Positions 1 to 8,260 of a stretch of DNA of 16,659 nucleotides are shown piece by piece (the stretch's first letter is position 1; each line of letters opens with the position of its first letter). The translations under genes were made by a program, and so were the position numbers. The notes under the pieces were generated by a model, which worked only from the letters and a program-made list of their open reading frames with translations, made no database searches and was not told where the DNA came from. Source of the stretch: 2-02-FULL-49-11 sp040757655 (GTDB lineage: Bacteria > Patescibacteriota > Patescibacteriia > 2-02-FULL-49-11); contig JBFLWV010000031.1 in NCBI GenBank assembly GCA_040757655.1, forward strand, positions 1 through 16,659. Direction: 5' to 3'.

Positions 1-310
1 GTGTTTCCCGGAACGCGAAGGGAATCGCGATTTTTGAGGGCTCTCATCGTCCCGCGTGAGAATCGCGGAGAAGAAAAAATCGTCGTACCTTGAGCGTTCT
101 GCCGTTGAGAGGGGAAATGTTTGGGAAGAGGTGAATACTTACCATTAACTCTCTCTCTCTCTGTCAAGCCCTGTAAGAGAATTTCCCACAAACCAACTCG
201 TCCTCTTGCGTATAATTAAAAAAATTGAATTCCTTGCTCCATACTGTAAGACACCATGTCTACCAAAAGGTTTGAGAGGACGATGGGAAATTGCTCTACC
301 GGGCAAGGGT
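1..310. other. Left flank without a recognisable gene
   Basis: No convincing coding region is seen. The open frames at 206-391 and 291-509 are short, overlap the rpoC terminator or the rpoC 3' end, and resemble nothing I know. Two things stand out: a (CT)7 dinucleotide run at 149-162, and on the minus strand a perfect TTGACA hexamer (162-167) directly before it. A minus-strand ATG at 45-47 opens 15 codons that run off the left edge, but I do not recognise the peptide and see no good ribosome-binding site. The stretch may be the upstream region of a leftward gene lying outside the window. Confidence 0.5.
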
Positions 311-347
311 AAAAAATTCGAGCCATTTGGCGCGAAATGGCTCGAAT
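311..347 (-). terminator. Intrinsic terminator downstream of rpoC
   Basis: On the minus strand a perfect 13-bp stem (arms 316-328 and 335-347, arm sequence ATTCGAGCCATTT) closes a 6-nt loop and runs directly into six T residues (complement of 311-316). It starts 31 bp after the rpoC stop codon, in the right orientation. This is a textbook Rho-independent terminator for the rpoB-rpoC unit. It argues that no gene is co-transcribed downstream of rpoC here. Confidence 0.92.
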
Positions 348-377
348 CGAATCTGCGGCGGACAATCCGAACGAAAC

Positions 378-3300
378 CTAGGTCTTCCTGAACCCCGTGC
401 CGGCAGGGATGAGCCGGCCGATGATAACGTTTTCCTTGAGGCCCCGCAAGTGGTCCACCTTGCCGGACACGGCTGCGTCAATAAGCACGCGCGCGGTCTC
501 TTGGAATGATGCAGCAGAGAGGAATGAAGAGGTGGAAAGTGATGACTTGGTAATACCTAAGAGCAGCTGCTTGCACGTCGCGGGCTTCTTGCCGCGCGCG
601 ATGAGGTCGCGGTTGGTTGCTTCAAACTCTGATACCTCCACCACCTCACCCGGGAGAAAATCAGTATCGCCCGCGCTTAAAATATACACGCGGGAGAATA
701 TTTGGCGCACGATGATCTCGATATGCTTGTCATTGAGCTTCTGTCCTTGAGACGAATAAATATACTGAATCTCTTTAATGACATACTTCTGCACTGCCTC
801 TTTTCCCTTCAGCGCAAAAAGTTCATGGAGATCAAGCGATCCTTCAGTAAGTTGATCTCCACGCTCCACGATGTCACCATCTCGAACCCAGAGCCCTACT
901 CCCGCAGGGACCGTAAGCTCTTTCCTCGCATCGCGTTCTGCCTTGAGCACGAGCCACAACCTCCCCCCCTCGCCCTCGCGCACTTCCACCACCCCAGACA
1001 GGGGAGCCAACACTTTCTTCACTGCAGTCTCTAAAAGGAGTGCATTGCGCTTCACCTTTTCCCCGTCCTTGACTAATAATTGATCAAGATCAGCAGGGCC
1101 AATTTCTATTCTTTCCTCATGCAGATCCTTCCCGCTAATAGTGATGAGACGCTGCCTCCCCCCTTGACCCGGCACTGATGCCGCCTCCCCAATCGCAACC
1201 GTACCCTCAATAGGCGCCATGAGCGCGGGATGCTTCACGGGACGCGCTTCAAATAGCTCTTCCACGCGCGGGAGACCTTGGGTAATATCCAGCCCCGCGA
1301 CCCCACCCGTATGGAACGTACGCATGGTGAGTTGGGTGCCAGGTTCACCAATGGACTGTGCGGCAATAATCCCAACAGCCGTCCCTTTCATAACTTCCCT
1401 ATTATATCCCAAATCCCAGCCATAGCAGGCGGCGCACAAACCCCGAAGCGTCTTACAAGTGAGCACGGAACGAATTTTTACCCCCTCAAGGTTTAGCGAT
1501 TCAATCCGCCGTGCGAGCTCGTCCGTCACCATCTCCCCTTTCTTAGCAAGGACCTTTTTGGTGGCCGGATCCTTGACCGCAGCGGCTAATTGCCTGCCCC
1601 GTACCCGCGCGGCAATGGTCTCCCCCATTTCCTCGCTCTCTTCGCGAGAAATAATGAGCCCTTCACTGTCGCCACAGTCATCTTCCAATATGACGACATC
1701 TTGGGACACATCAATGAGCCGCCGCGTAAGGTAACCTGCATTCGCGGTCCTGAGCGCGGTATCAGACAAACCCTTACGCGCGCCATGAGTCGAAATGAAA
1801 TATTCAAGCACCTCCAAACCCTCTTTGAAGCTTGCCTTCACCGGCAGCTCTATAAGGTCTCCGGCAGGATTTGCGACATTCCCCTTCATTCCCATCATCT
1901 GCGTGATTTGCGCCCAACTTCCTCGCGCGCCCGACTCAATCATGGCATACACCGATCCATGGCGATCAAGGCTCTTTTTGGATATTTTCGTCACCTCATC
2001 CTTGACGCGTGCCCATATCTCTATCACCTTGGTATGGCGTTCGTCATCAGTGAGCAGTCCTTGCTCGAACATAGATTCGACCTCATCTACCTCCCGGTCT
2101 GCATTCGCCACGATGATATCTTTTTCAGGGAGTTTCGGGAGGTCGTCCATACCCCACGAAATCCCTGACATGGTGAGATACGATAGTGAGAGCCTCTTTA
2201 TCTCGTCGAGCAGCCGCGCGGTCGCCTCTATGCCGAAATGTTCCAGGTTTCTTGCAATCAATACACGCAATCTCGATTTGTCCAATACCTCATTCACAAA
2301 CTGCAGCGGTGTTGGGAGTATCGCATTGAAGACAATACGACCCACCGAAGTTTCCGTGAGGGTTCCCTGAATGCGCACGAGAATCCGCTCGCGCAAGCTG
2401 ACACTCCCCATTTCATACCCACTGATCGCCTCATCGGTGTTGATAAACTTTTTCAACGCACTCTGAGGAAGCTCGGAAGACTCGCGGGTAAACGTAGAAA
2501 GATAGAAACATCCGAGAACCAGATCTTGCTGAGGTGCCATCACCGGATCACCGGTTGCGGGTTTTAAGATATTACGAGACGCGAGCATAAGCTCCCGCGC
2601 TTCTTGCTTCGCTTCTTCCGTGAGCGGTACGTGCACCGCCATCTGATCACCGTCGAAATCTGCATTAAATGGCGGACATACTAAGGGGTGAATCTGAATC
2701 GCCTTCCCTTCAATAAGGATCGGCTGAAATGCTTCAATACCTAATCGGTGAAGAGTGGGCGCGCGGTTGAGGAGTACATGCGCATTGGTGGTGACCTCTT
2801 CGAGAATATCCCACACCTCGCTCCTCCCTGACTCAATAAACCGGTTCGCAGAACGTACATTATGCACATACTCCCCTGCGATGAGCTTCGCAATCACAAA
2901 AGGCTTGAAAAGCTCAAGCGCCATCCTCTTGGGAAGTCCGCACTGATGGAGCTCGAGGTGCGGTCCTACGACAATGACGGAACGACCTGAATAATCCACG
3001 CGCTTCCCCAAAAGGTTCTGGCGGAAACGACCTTGTTTCCCTTTCAAAATATCTGCAAGGGACTTCAGCATCCGCTTCTGCCCCGTGGACGCAGTCACGG
3101 TCTTCCCGTGACGCGCACTATTATCAATGAGAGCATCCACTGCTTCCTGCAACATACGTTTCTCATTCCTCGTAATTACCTCAGGGGCATTGAGTTCCAA
3201 GAGACGCTTCAAGCGATTATTACGATTGATGACCCGGCGGTAGAGATCATTGAGGTCTGACGCGGCAAATCTCCCCCCGTCCAACTGAACCATAGGACGC

Positions 3301-4235
3301 AGATCAGGCGGCACGACGGGAATCACCGTAAGCACCAACCATTCAGGACGGATGCCATTCAAAAGAAAAATCTTCGCAAGTTTCAAACGCTTCAAAACCC
3401 TCTTCTGTTTTGATGCCACCACTTCGTGCGCCTGATCTTCAAGACTCCGTACCATCGAGGGAAGATCAATTCCTTTGAGGAGTTCATAAATCGCTTCTGC
3501 GCCAATCCCTGCCTCAAATACATGGCCATACTTCAATGCCAAATCCTGGTACTGCGACTCCGACATCGTCATGAGCGGTTCCAAATCGGAGAGCTCCTTA
3601 CGTGCAAGGGTCACGGCGCTCTCGAGTTCTCTCAATCGCTCTTCTTTTTGTCGCTGGAGTTGAGCGGCACGCTCGCTTGAACCGGTATTCTTATTTACTC
3701 CCAGAACACTATGCGCTTGCTCCCACTCCCGTTCAATCTCCTTCCGTCTCATCTTATATTCATCCTGCACCTGATTGAGGGTTGCCTGTCGCAATTCCTC
3801 ATTCACCTTGAGCACAATAAAGTTCGCAAAGTACACCACCTTTTCAAGCTCCTGCACCGAGAGATCAAGCATGAGCCCGATGTTGGACGGCACGCTCCGC
3901 AGAAACCAAATATGGGTGACCGGCGCGGCAAGATTGATATGGCCCATGCGTTCCCGACGCACTACGGCACGAGTCACCTCAACTCCACATTTGTCGCACA
4001 CGATACCCTTATAGCGGATACGTTTATATTTCCCGCAATAACACTCCCAATCTTTCGTGGGGCCAAAAATGCGCTCGTCAAATAAACCATCCTTCTCCGG
4101 CTTCTGCGTGCGATAGTTAATGGTCTCTGGTTTTGTGACCTCCCCATAGGACCACTTCCTCATCACCTCAGGGCTTGCGAGACGCAGACGTATCGCATCA
4201 AAATCAGTTGAGAGATGTTGTTCTTCGAACATCAT
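378..4235 (-). CDS. rpoC: DNA-directed RNA polymerase subunit beta'
   Basis: Largest subunit of the RNA polymerase core, forming the catalytic cleft with RpoB. The universally conserved Mg2+-binding motif NADFDGDQMA is intact (about residues 524-533 from this start). The N-terminal zinc ribbon CYCG...CDKC and the second zinc site (CGD...CKTLRGLCAAC) are complete. The trigger-loop/bridge segment AAQSIGEPGTQLTMRTFHTG is present. About 1285 residues, normal for a bacterial RpoC without large lineage inserts. Start choice: the open frame extends to a TTG at 4277, but that extension runs through a perfect hairpin (4253-4283), while family N-termini begin MFEE. I therefore prefer the ATG pair at 4235/4232; the exact choice between them is unresolved, and AGGA upstream of the TTG keeps 4277 possible. 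It lies downstream of rpoB across an unusually long, repeat-filled spacer and ends in a strong terminator. No in-frame insertion was noticed. Confidence 0.98.
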   Translation of the reverse strand: MMFEEQHLSTDFDAIRLRLASPEVMRKWSYGEVTKPETINYRTQKPEKDGLFDERIFGPTKDWECYCGKYKRIRYKGIVCDKCGVEVTRAVVRRERMGHINLAAPVTHIWFLRSVPSNIGLMLDLSVQELEKVVYFANFIVLKVNEELRQATLNQVQDEYKMRRKEIEREWEQAHSVLGVNKNTGSSERAAQLQRQKEERLRELESAVTLARKELSDLEPLMTMSESQYQDLALKYGHVFEAGIGAEAIYELLKGIDLPSMVRSLEDQAHEVVASKQKRVLKRLKLAKIFLLNGIRPEWLVLTVIPVVPPDLRPMVQLDGGRFAASDLNDLYRRVINRNNRLKRLLELNAPEVITRNEKRMLQEAVDALIDNSARHGKTVTASTGQKRMLKSLADILKGKQGRFRQNLLGKRVDYSGRSVIVVGPHLELHQCGLPKRMALELFKPFVIAKLIAGEYVHNVRSANRFIESGRSEVWDILEEVTTNAHVLLNRAPTLHRLGIEAFQPILIEGKAIQIHPLVCPPFNADFDGDQMAVHVPLTEEAKQEARELMLASRNILKPATGDPVMAPQQDLVLGCFYLSTFTRESSELPQSALKKFINTDEAISGYEMGSVSLRERILVRIQGTLTETSVGRIVFNAILPTPLQFVNEVLDKSRLRVLIARNLEHFGIEATARLLDEIKRLSLSYLTMSGISWGMDDLPKLPEKDIIVANADREVDEVESMFEQGLLTDDERHTKVIEIWARVKDEVTKISKKSLDRHGSVYAMIESGARGSWAQITQMMGMKGNVANPAGDLIELPVKASFKEGLEVLEYFISTHGARKGLSDTALRTANAGYLTRRLIDVSQDVVILEDDCGDSEGLIISREESEEMGETIAARVRGRQLAAAVKDPATKKVLAKKGEMVTDELARRIESLNLEGVKIRSVLTCKTLRGLCAACYGWDLGYNREVMKGTAVGIIAAQSIGEPGTQLTMRTFHTGGVAGLDITQGLPRVEELFEARPVKHPALMAPIEGTVAIGEAASVPGQGGRQRLITISGKDLHEERIEIGPADLDQLLVKDGEKVKRNALLLETAVKKVLAPLSGVVEVREGEGGRLWLVLKAERDARKELTVPAGVGLWVRDGDIVERGDQLTEGSLDLHELFALKGKEAVQKYVIKEIQYIYSSQGQKLNDKHIEIIVRQIFSRVYILSAGDTDFLPGEVVEVSEFEATNRDLIARGKKPATCKQLLLGITKSSLSTSSFLSAASFQETARVLIDAAVSGKVDHLRGLKENVIIGRLIPAGTGFRKT

Positions 4236-4252
4236 AACATAATCCAAAATGC

Positions 4253-4283
4253 AAAATTTTGGTATTCCGCCCGCCAAAATTTT
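4253..4283 (-). repeat. Hairpin at the rpoC 5' end
   Basis: Perfect 10-bp inverted repeat AAAATTTTGG (4253-4262) / CCAAAATTTT (4274-4283) around an 11-nt loop. It sits 18 bp upstream of the preferred rpoC ATG, so it would be in the rpoC leader. It is not followed by a T-run and is not a terminator for leftward transcription. It overlaps the left end of the 4270-4362 element. Confidence 0.7.
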
Positions 4284-4362
4284 CCTAAAACAGGAACGCC
4301 ATGCTTAATAGTGTCGTACCCTATGAGGGGAACCATCTTGAGGAATCAACAATTTAGGCGGG
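4270..4362. repeat. Inverted-repeat element in the rpoB-rpoC spacer, related to the 10771-10873 element
   Basis: Left end CCCGCCAAAATTTT (from 4270) and right end AATTTAGGCGGG (4351-4362) are imperfect inverted repeats spanning 93 bp. Both ends resemble the 18-bp ends of the better-preserved element at 10771-10873 (consensus CCCGCCTAAATTTTGC). The flanking TA seen at the other copy is missing here. I infer a degenerate copy of the same small element; two copies in one window are suggestive only. Confidence 0.5.
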
Positions 4363-4370
4363 CTCCTTCA

Positions 4371-4391
4371 TTTTGATTTTTGACTTTTGAT
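4371..4391. repeat. Heptanucleotide tandem array (TTTTGAY x3)
   Basis: Three consecutive 7-mers TTTTGAT, TTTTGAC, TTTTGAT between the two inverted-repeat elements of the rpoB-rpoC spacer. The same 7-bp periodicity recurs inside the femAB-like gene and the truB fusion. Confidence 0.75.
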
Positions 4392-4397
4392 TTTCCA

Positions 4398-4480
4398 GTT
4401 AGGCCCTTCGGGCACTCACTCCCTCCGGGCCGCACTAAGCTTCGCTTACGTGCGGGGTCGTATCTCCTGCGAGGCCTAAC
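4398..4480. repeat. 83-bp palindromic element in the rpoB-rpoC spacer
   Basis: Bounded by perfect 8-bp inverted ends GTTAGGCC (4398-4405) and GGCCTAAC (4473-4480). Inside are smaller self-complementary units: CCC-TTC-GGG, CCC-TCC-GGG, and a hairpin of CGCACTAAGC with GCTTACGTGCG carrying a one-base bulge. It is more GC-rich than its surroundings. It looks like a dispersed palindromic repeat, although only this copy is visible. Confidence 0.65.
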
Positions 4481-4489
4481 GCAGTCCCG

Positions 4490-4511
4490 CACTTACCTGA
4501 AGGGTAAAGTG
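4490..4511. repeat. Small hairpin in the rpoB-rpoC spacer
   Basis: CACTTACC pairs with GGTAAAGTG around a short TGAAG loop with a single bulged base. It lies between the 83-bp palindromic element and the 12-bp stem at 4516-4543. Confidence 0.5.
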
Positions 4512-4515
4512 TCTG

Positions 4516-4543
4516 TCGGAATTTCAACACTTTGAAATTCCGA
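4516..4543. repeat. Perfect 12-bp stem-loop just after rpoB
   Basis: TCGGAATTTCAA (4516-4527) and TTGAAATTCCGA (4532-4543) form a perfect stem around CACT, extendable by a G-T and a T-A pair. It begins about 20 bp beyond the rpoB stop. There is no T-run on the minus-strand 3' side, so it is not a standard terminator. It could be a partial attenuator, an RNase processing site or an mRNA-stabilising structure between rpoB and rpoC; none of these is shown by sequence alone. Confidence 0.75.
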
Positions 4544-4562
4544 TACGATGAATTATTACCCT

Positions 4563-7500
4563 TTATGGTTTCTTCTCTCCCCCCACTTCACCCGCCACGA
4601 CATTACCTTCCCTCAATAATTCCACATCAAGACAGAGTCCTTTAAGCTCCCTAATGAGCACATTAAATGACTCTGGTACGTTGAGCCGCCTGATGGGCTC
4701 ACCCTTAATGATAGATTCATATGCTTTTGAACGGCCTATCACGTCGTCAGACTTAATGGTGATCATCTCTTGGAGGGTATGTGCCGCACCATACGCCTCA
4801 AGCGCCCATACCTCCATTTCCCCAAACCGCTGTCCGCCAAATTGGGCTTTTCCTCCCAAGGGTTGCTGGGTGACGAGCGAATACGGGCCGATGGAACGCT
4901 GGTGTATCTTGTCTTCGACTAAATGATTAAGCTTCATCATATAGATATAACCGACCGTCACGGGGAGATCGAAGGGGTTCCCGCTCCTCCCATCATAGAG
5001 CGTCATCTTTCCGTCCCTGCGGTACCCTGCCCGCTCAAGTTCGTCCTTGATGTATTCCTCTGGCACGCCATGGAGCGAAGGCGACGCTACCTTAAAGCCC
5101 AACGCATGCGCGGCAAGCCCTAGATGGGTTTCGAGAATCTGCCCTATGTTCATGCGCGATGCGACGCCAAGGGGATTCAAGATTATATCCACCGGCGTGC
5201 CATCTTCAAGGTACGGCATATCTTCTACGGGGACGATACGAGAAATCACACCTTTATTACCATGACGCCCTGCCATTTTATCGCCCACCTGTATCTTCCG
5301 CAATCGCGCCACTGACACTTGGATCTGCTCGATCACGCCTGAGGGGAGCTTGTCTCCTTCGGTGCGAGAGAATATTTTCACATCCACCACTTTACCGTGT
5401 TCACCATGCTCAAGGTAGAGCGATGAATCTCTCACCTCTTTTGCCTTCTCGCCGAAAATTGCGCGCAGTAGCCTCTCCTCTGCAGAAAGCTCTGTTTCCC
5501 CTTTGGGGGTAATTTTCCCCACCAGGATGTCCCCGGACGAAACTTGGGCACCAATGCGCACGATGCCGCGTTCATCCAGATCTTTCAACTTCTCCTCTCC
5601 TACATTGGGAATATCGCGCGTCACTACTTCGGGTCCCAATTTCGTCTCTCTCACGTCGATGACATAATCTTCAATATGGATGGAGGTATAACGATCCTCC
5701 TCCACCACACGTTCAGAAATGAGAATTGCGTCTTCGTAATTCCCTCCCTCCCAAATCATGAATGCGACCAAAAGGTTTGAGCCAAGCGCTAAATCGCCAT
5801 GATCAGACGCCGCGCCATCCGCGAGGATGGTCCCTTCCTTCACGATATGTCCTGGATTCACTAAGGGACGCTGATTAAGGCAGGTGGACGCATTGGAGCG
5901 TACAAACTTCCTTAAGAGATATTCATACTGTTTCCCATCATTGCCCTGCAGGATGATGAAATCCCCTCCCACCGCCTGCACCACCCCATCCACTGCACTC
6001 ACTAACACATGACCTGAATCACGAGCCGCCCTCCTCTCAACCCCTGTGCCCACGAACGGCGATTCGGGGCGAACGCACGGTACTGCTTGACGTTGCATAT
6101 TCGTACCCATAAGTGCCCGTACCGCATCATCATGCTCTAGAAAGGGGATTAAGGAAGTGGCAATGGAGACAATCTGGTTCGGGGCAACATCCATATAATC
6201 AATCTTTTCCACTGGTTCAATGGTAGGCTTGCCTCCCTGCCGCACTTCACAACGCTCAGTGAAAAAATAACCATCTCTGTCATGCAATGCGGTAGCCGCG
6301 ACCGTAATAGAACGCTCTTCAGTAAATGCATCAAGCCATACCACGTCCTTCGTCACTCGCGGTTTCACCCTCACGGTCTTGAGTTCTGTAATCCCCGCAA
6401 GGATAAGTGCCTGTGCATGGGAAATGCGGTCTCCCTGCGCTACCACGACCTTGCCGGTGACAGGATTGATAAGATCTTCCCGCGCGATCTCTCCTTCGGT
6501 TTCTTCCACGCGATTTTCCACATCATGTTTAACTCTCAAGAATGGCGTTTCAATAAATCCATACTCATTCACCCGCGCGTAACTGGCGAGGTGGCCGACC
6601 AAACCGATGTTGGGGCCTTCAGGGGTTGAAATAGGACAAATGCGTCCGTAGTGCGTACGATGCACATCCCGCACCTCAAACCCCGCACGCTCCCTCGAAA
6701 GCCCCCCCGGCCCCATCGCGGAAAGTCTGCGCTTATGTTCAAGTTCTGCCAAAGGGTTGGTTTGGTCCATGAACTGCGAAAGTTGTGAGCTCATAAAAAA
6801 CTCCTTGATAGCACCAATCACCGGCCGCGCATTGATAAGTTGCCCCGGCGTAATCGTGGCAATATCCAGTGTAGACATGCGGTCACGCACGATACGCTCC
6901 ATCCGCATCAACCCCACACGGAAACGGTTTTGCACCAATTCACCGATGGCACGTACCCGACGGTTACCGAGGTGGTCAATATCATCAGGCTCTGCTTGAG
7001 TGACATTGAGACGCACCACTTCCCGCACAATATCAATAAGGTCCTCACGCTTGAACACGCGGTGCTCTTTCACGAGAGGCCAATTCCTCTTAAATCGTTG
7101 ATTCAGCTTGTACCGACCAACGTTTCCAAAATCATACCGATCAAAATTAAAGAAGGTGGCGTAAATAAGGGATTTCGCATTATCTAAGGTTGCTAAATCG
7201 CCGGGCCGTATACGCTTATACACTTCCCTCAATCCTTCCCCTTCACTGTGCGCGACATCTCTTGCCACCGTCGTACCCATATAGCTTATTTCAGGATCGG
7301 TATCCACATCCTTGAAATATGACAAAATTTCATCATCACTGCCCATGCTAAACGCACGGAAGAGTGAAGAGATAGGCGCCTTCCTCTTTCGGTCAATCTT
7401 GACGGAGATCACACCAGAGGGCGCCGTCTCGATCTCAAGCCATGCCCCGCGATTAGGAATGATTTTCGCGCCATACCACCGCCGGCCACGGAAATACTCA

Positions 7501-7946
7501 GACGTAAAAAATACCCCTGCGGAACGAATGAGCTGGGATACGACCACGCGCTCTATACCGTTCACCACAAAAGTGCCGCGGTCGGTCATGAGGGGGAAAT
7601 CGCCGAGATAGATCTCCTGCTCACGTCTCTCTCCGGTCCGCTTGTTCAACAATTGCGTCTGCACACGCAAAGGCGCCTCATAGGTTGCATTACGCGCACG
7701 CGCCACTCGCTCGTCGAATTTTGGTTCGTCGAGATAATAATCGAGGAACGACAGCTCAAGATCCCGTCCGATAAAATCCTCAATGGGAGAAATTTCATCG
7801 AAGAGCTCACGCAATCCTTCCTTCAAAAACCACGCGTAGGAGCGTCTCTGCACCTCTATAAGGTCAGGAAGCTCTAAGGCCTGAAGGCGAGGACGGAAAT
7901 ACCGTCGATCATCGTGAAGAAATGGAGAGGAAGAAGAGGCGCTCAT
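4563..7946 (-). CDS. rpoB: DNA-directed RNA polymerase subunit beta
   Basis: Second-largest core subunit of RNA polymerase. It is 1127 residues, a usual length for a bacterial RpoB without large insertions. Conserved blocks are in order: the protrusion/lobe region, the rifampicin-pocket segment SSQLSQFMDQTNPLAELEHK (386-405) continuing to GPGGL (415), CPISTPEGPNIGL (437-449), WEGGNYEDA (732-740) and GDKMAGRHGNKGVIS (888-902). The C-terminus carries KAQFGGQRFGEMEVWALEA, where it meets RpoC. In the rifampicin pocket the residues equivalent to E. coli D516, H526 and S531 are wild type (D394, H404, S409), while Leu533 is Met411. No strong Shine-Dalgarno precedes the ATG. rplJ and rplL are not next to it; a Mur ligase gene lies upstream after 314 bp. 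The 314-bp leader contains promoter-like hexamers and an 8-bp dyad. Confidence 0.99.
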   Translation of the reverse strand: MSASSSSPFLHDDRRYFRPRLQALELPDLIEVQRRSYAWFLKEGLRELFDEISPIEDFIGRDLELSFLDYYLDEPKFDERVARARNATYEAPLRVQTQLLNKRTGERREQEIYLGDFPLMTDRGTFVVNGIERVVVSQLIRSAGVFFTSEYFRGRRWYGAKIIPNRGAWLEIETAPSGVISVKIDRKRKAPISSLFRAFSMGSDDEILSYFKDVDTDPEISYMGTTVARDVAHSEGEGLREVYKRIRPGDLATLDNAKSLIYATFFNFDRYDFGNVGRYKLNQRFKRNWPLVKEHRVFKREDLIDIVREVVRLNVTQAEPDDIDHLGNRRVRAIGELVQNRFRVGLMRMERIVRDRMSTLDIATITPGQLINARPVIGAIKEFFMSSQLSQFMDQTNPLAELEHKRRLSAMGPGGLSRERAGFEVRDVHRTHYGRICPISTPEGPNIGLVGHLASYARVNEYGFIETPFLRVKHDVENRVEETEGEIAREDLINPVTGKVVVAQGDRISHAQALILAGITELKTVRVKPRVTKDVVWLDAFTEERSITVAATALHDRDGYFFTERCEVRQGGKPTIEPVEKIDYMDVAPNQIVSIATSLIPFLEHDDAVRALMGTNMQRQAVPCVRPESPFVGTGVERRAARDSGHVLVSAVDGVVQAVGGDFIILQGNDGKQYEYLLRKFVRSNASTCLNQRPLVNPGHIVKEGTILADGAASDHGDLALGSNLLVAFMIWEGGNYEDAILISERVVEEDRYTSIHIEDYVIDVRETKLGPEVVTRDIPNVGEEKLKDLDERGIVRIGAQVSSGDILVGKITPKGETELSAEERLLRAIFGEKAKEVRDSSLYLEHGEHGKVVDVKIFSRTEGDKLPSGVIEQIQVSVARLRKIQVGDKMAGRHGNKGVISRIVPVEDMPYLEDGTPVDIILNPLGVASRMNIGQILETHLGLAAHALGFKVASPSLHGVPEEYIKDELERAGYRRDGKMTLYDGRSGNPFDLPVTVGYIYMMKLNHLVEDKIHQRSIGPYSLVTQQPLGGKAQFGGQRFGEMEVWALEAYGAAHTLQEMITIKSDDVIGRSKAYESIIKGEPIRRLNVPESFNVLIRELKGLCLDVELLREGNVVAGEVGGEKKP

Positions 7947-8008
7947 GCCCTAAGACGAGAGGGAAGAAAAAATGTATGATGGTAGGCTGTACATCTCTAA
8001 AAGGAAGT

Positions 8009-8046
8009 ACTATAAAATGATAGTGTATCGTTGAAACCTACACTAT
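8009..8046 (-). promoter_or_regulatory. Promoter-like hexamers with an overlapping dyad upstream of rpoB
   Basis: A perfect 8-bp inverted repeat, ATAGTGTA (8020-8027) and TACACTAT (8039-8046), has an 11-bp spacer. On the minus strand a weak -35 (TTTCAA, 8031-8036) falls inside the dyad, with TATAGT (8009-8014) as -10 at 16-bp spacing. This geometry is that of an operator over a promoter, about 60 bp upstream of the rpoB ATG. The -35 match is poor, so the promoter call is tentative; the dyad itself is certain. Confidence 0.35.
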
Positions 8047-8154
8047 GTTTTATTGTGTTGTCTTTCGAGCCAAAAAAATACCCGCCAACACCCAAAAAAT
8101 AATGGAGGGCAGTGTCCACCTCTTTATACAAGATCAGTTATTTCGCATGGTATG

Positions 8155-8183
8155 AGACTACAATACAACTAAAAATCTGTCAA
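8155..8183 (-). promoter_or_regulatory. Candidate distal promoter for rpoB-rpoC
   Basis: The minus strand has a consensus TTGACA at 8178-8183. Possible -10 hexamers are TGTAGT at 15-bp spacing (8157-8162) or TAGTCT at 17-bp spacing (8155-8160). Both -10s are mediocre. It would give a leader of about 200 nt on the rpoB mRNA. Confidence 0.35.
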
Positions 8184-8260
8184 GCAAATCCCCTACACAG
8201 CCCATCCCCACCTTGTCCCCAGCTCTCAATGGCCAGGTATTCACTTCAGTGAGCCGTAAA

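Larger units (their letters stand above)
7947..8260. other. 314-bp region between the Mur ligase gene and rpoB
   Basis: No coding sequence is seen on either strand. It holds the two promoter candidates and the dyad listed separately. A short run reading TACCCGCCAACACCC near 8087 begins like the ends of the 10771-10873 element, but I find no partner arm. I see no clear intrinsic terminator for the upstream Mur ligase gene. Confidence 0.6.

Noticed and set aside
206..391. 61-codon plus-strand frame overlapping the rpoC terminator
   Set aside because: It spans the terminator hairpin and the antisense rpoC end, and has no homology I recognise.
1590..2370. Long plus-strand frames (about 190 codons each) inside rpoC
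   Set aside because: They are antisense shadows of a fully conserved RpoC frame.
4236..4277. N-terminal extension of RpoC to a TTG at 4277
   Set aside because: The extension (MAGGIPKFCILDYV) is unlike RpoC N-termini and is encoded by a hairpin and repeat end. AGGA upstream of the TTG keeps it possible but less likely.
4516..4543. 12-bp stem after rpoB as an intrinsic terminator
   Set aside because: No T-run follows on the minus strand, and full termination here would cut off rpoC.
4398..4545. The structured rpoB-rpoC spacer as a known riboswitch or ncRNA
   Set aside because: I recognise no conserved riboswitch core; the pieces look like separate palindromes.
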